Assembly (NCBI GenBank): GCA_937926875.1
Contig: CALBAX010000009.1
Location: 1-7,753 of the forward strand
Reading direction: 5' to 3'
From: an uncultured Desulfovibrio sp.
Lineage (GTDB): Bacteria > Desulfobacterota > Desulfovibrionia > Desulfovibrionales > Desulfovibrionaceae
DNA length: 7,753 bases
Below the pieces are notes generated by a model. That model ran no database searches, was not told the origin of the DNA, and saw only the letters and a program-made list of their open reading frames with translations. The translations under genes and the position numbers were made by a program. Of this stretch, positions 5,729 to 7,753 are shown one piece after another. The stretch's first letter is position 1. The number at the start of each line of letters is the position of its first letter.

Positions 5729-6742
5729 CTAGAATTCCACTCTCAAGCCTGCGCCCACGCTCCAGGGGGTGGAGGCCCTTTGGCCGTCTTCGCGTTCGAA
5801 TTCGGCATAGATCCGGGCGTTGCTCGCGAATTGCAGGTCAAAGCCCGCGCCGTAATAGCCGCGCGTACCGCGCAAGCCATTGGTGAACCTGATGCCGTTG
5901 ACCGTGACTTTCTGGTCGCCCATGAATTCGTGGTTCACACCGGCCTTGAGGTAGGGCTGGAAGTAGCGGTTGTTGTCCAGATCCCACTTTTTGCCCACCA
6001 CCAGGCCGGCGCGACCGGTAAGGGCGCAGGCATCGTCCTGGTCCACGTCCATGCCGTTGCTGGTGGTGAAATCCATGCCCTTCATCCAGTACCAGGAAAG
6101 CTGCAGTTGCGGTTCGACGAACAGCCCGTTATCAAAGCGGAACATGCGTCCCACTTCCTGGCTGATGCCTCCCGCATAGGTATGGTAGGCACCGTGGACC
6201 GGCGTGCCGTCCAGCATGCGGGTCTTAAGGTTCTGATCGTACCAGTCCCAGCTGAGCACGGTGTCCGCGTACCAGCCTTCGGTGTGCTGCCAGGTGGCGT
6301 ATGCCGCGATGCCGTAGGAGCGGTTGTCACCGGTGCCGCCATGCGGACCGTCCACACGCTGGTGGGCCCTGCTGATCTGGCCACGCAGGCCCAGCAGCCA
6401 TTTGTTGTTTTCATCCTGCTCCAGCAGGCGGTCGTACCCGAAGGACGTGCCGTAGACATTCTGGCTGAAATCCGTGCCACCCAGACCGGAAAGACGGTTC
6501 TCCTCGGTGAAGCCGCGCACCCACAGGCCATCCGTACCGTTGCCGTAACGTATTTCACCCAGGCGTTCCCGCAGATCGGAGAGACGGCTCATGTGCATGG
6601 CATAAGCCGAAGTCATGCCCGAAAGCCCCAAAGCCATCTCGCCTGTAGGGGAAAATCCCTCCGTACGGGCAAGATACCATTCCCTGCCATTGTTTCTTTC
6701 ACTTGTTTCCAGGACATAGTCGTAGATCCCTATGTCGATCAT
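5729..6742 (-). pseudogene. Autotransporter C-terminal beta-barrel domain (3' part of a frameshifted gene)
   Basis: This 337-codon frame carries a complete autotransporter translocator domain that would insert in the outer membrane and export the passenger. It starts with the end of the passenger junction (DIGIYDYVLETSERNNGREW), continues through a linker helix region (GMTSAYAMHMSRLSDLRERL), and then the barrel from about GLWVRGF onward. The barrel strands are regular, alternating and rich in Tyr, Trp and Gly. Examples are WYADTVLSWDWYDQNL, LFVEPQLQLSWYW and YFQPYLKAGVNHEF. It ends VGAGLRVEF with a C-terminal Phe, the recognition feature of outer-membrane barrels. Its ATG (6742-6740) is internal: the frame stays open upstream to about 6783, where the passenger frame joins by a one-base shift. 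Alone it has no signal peptide, so it could not be exported. The stop is TAG. Confidence 0.85.
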
Positions 6743-7538
6743 CTCCCGTCCGTTGACGTTTTTTCCGCCTTTCAGCGCAAAAACGTTTGCGCTCCGCTCT
6801 GGCCAGATAGCTTTTGGTCTGCACAGCGACAGGTTCCGCTCCGCTTGCGTTCACATGCAAGGCGTATGTGCCGGACAGGGAGTCGGTAACGAGGACGCTG
6901 TCGGAACTATCCGTTTCCATATCCGTACGCAGATAAAAATCTCCGGCCCCGGAAAGATGGCTGATCTTCAGCTCGGCAGGCGTATCCGTCTGGGACAGCA
7001 CGCGCTGGGACGACGCAAAGCCTGTGCCGGCGTTCCATTGCCCCTGCCTGCTGCCCACATAGACGTGGGCGCCGTCCAGGGCGAGCTTCGTCAGATTGCC
7101 CGCGTATCTCCCGTCGCTCTCTTTCGTGAGCTGGTTGGAGGAAACGACTTCCCATACGGCTTTTTTGCCGAAGGACAGATCAAGGTCGCCTTGACTGCGT
7201 GCCCAGCCCCGCAGGCTGCCGCCGTCCTGGATGAAGGCGCGCACGGTGGCACTTGGGGTCGCCGTTTCCATATCGCCTTCCATGGTCGAAGCCTTGTCCA
7301 CCGTGATCGTGCTCGGCGTGTCCCCCTTGGCATACAGCGAATAGACTTTTTGGCCGGGGGCCGCGGCTGTGGCCGTGATGGCGGTCGTGCCCTTCAGGCT
7401 GATATCGCCCGAAGAGCTGTAGGCCCCTATGGCGGTATCGCCGGAGGACTGCGCCCTGATGACGCCATTCGTCAGTTCGATCGAAGCATTCTGGCCGGTA
7501 CTTGCCTGCCCCCGGACACGGATGCCGTAGGCCTCCAT
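6699..7538 (-). pseudogene. Autotransporter passenger, pertactin-like C-terminal part (middle fragment)
   Basis: The frame encodes a Gly/Ser/Thr/Asp-rich beta-helix passenger. Most diagnostic is SGAGDFYLRTDMETDSSDSV followed by LVTDSLSGTYALHV and GAEPVAV. This is the pertactin-like module that precedes autotransporter barrels. Real coding sense ends near SYLARAER; beyond about 6783 the frame turns Arg/Lys-rich (KRFCAERRKKRQR) and runs to a stop at 6699. The authentic continuation (VFALKGGKNVNG, then DIGIYDYVLE) is in the +1 frame. The first ATG (7538) sits just after an in-frame TAA and has no signal peptide, so this piece is an interior section of a larger protein, not a gene of its own. Confidence 0.8.
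6774..6793. repeat. Perfect 8-bp inverted repeat at the autotransporter frameshift
   Basis: AGCGCAAA (6774-6781) and TTTGCGCT (6786-6793) are exact inverted copies with a four-base AACG loop. The reading-frame break between passenger and barrel falls inside this 20-base element, which also contains A5 and T3 runs (plus-strand sense). Confidence 0.8.
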
Positions 7539-7541
7539 GCC

Positions 7542-7753
7542 TTATACCGTCACGCGTGTCGTGGCTTTGGCATCGCCGTAGGTGATCTTGCTGGCAGGCA
7601 AGGTCTCCATGCCGATGGCAACGCCCGCTGAGACGGCGATGTCACCACCGGTCTTGGTGATGGTCCCGCCCCCTTTGGCATAAAGCCCTATGGCCCCGCC
7701 ATCTCCTTTGCTCGAAACTGTTACGGCCCCTCCGCGCATCGTGAAGGACGAAT
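7542..7753 (-). pseudogene. Autotransporter passenger, upstream fragment (runs off window)
   Basis: The frame is open from the right edge to the TAA at 7544-7542 and is in the same phase as the next passenger piece. It holds beta-helix repeats such as GGAIGLYAKGGGTITKTGGD and AGVAIGMETLPASKITYG, with the same AIG-x-Y flavour as GDTAIGAYSSSGDISL downstream. The sequence reads TTRVTV-stop-GMEAYGIRVRG, so one codon interrupts an otherwise continuous passenger. The signal peptide and start of the gene would lie beyond 7753. Confidence 0.7.

Noticed and set aside
3980..7544. TAA read as a sense codon, because two broken genes each contain an in-frame TAA
   Set aside because: Frame breaks also occur by frameshift, the other genes use ordinary stops, and nothing else suggests a changed code; independent decay is simpler.
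5780..7631. Plus-strand open frames of 369 and 299 codons opposite the autotransporter
   Set aside because: The minus strand shows clear barrel and passenger sequence; the plus frames have no family resemblance.

Overview
The window looks like part of a moderately high-GC, Gram-negative, anaerobic bacterial chromosome. The anaerobic-type cobalamin genes (CbiC, CbiD, CbiF-like) and an outer-membrane autotransporter fit a Desulfovibrio-like sulfate reducer. That taxonomic call is an inference from gene content and composition, not from a marker gene.

Layout. Positions 1-2013 hold a minus-strand cobalamin (corrin ring) cluster transcribed cbiC > cbiD > cbiF, with cbiF running off the left edge. 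About 325 bases of GC-rich leader without a convincing gene lie upstream of cbiC (2014-2339). Positions 2340-3320 encode a minus-strand DUF1848 protein with a C-terminal cysteine cluster. Near 3340 the composition drops sharply to AT-rich. This begins an accessory islet (about 3340-4690) that carries a broken minus-strand gene for a small membrane protein (three pieces, 3375-4189) and some degenerate plus-strand coding scraps (4356-4536). Next comes an intact plus-strand gene (4694-5365) with its own strong sigma70 promoter and Shine-Dalgarno. It encodes a 223-residue protein with a D-x14-E-x-K signature suggestive of a PD-(D/E)XK nuclease. It is followed by a clear terminator at 5444-5480. 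A GC-rich, hairpin-rich, apparently non-coding stretch follows (5481-5728). The right side (5729-7753, minus strand) is an autotransporter: a beta-helix-type passenger and a complete C-terminal beta-barrel, disabled by one in-frame TAA and one single-base frameshift.

How it fits together. The cob genes act in one pathway on the corrin macrocycle. The middle islet looks horizontally acquired and partly decayed, with the nuclease-like gene as the surviving unit. The autotransporter is probably a decayed or switched-off surface protein. No CRISPR array, insertion sequence, tRNA or rRNA was recognised. The items most worth checking are the orphan nuclease-like gene in its AT-rich islet, the split membrane-protein gene, and the autotransporter frameshift, which sits exactly in a perfect 8-bp inverted repeat.
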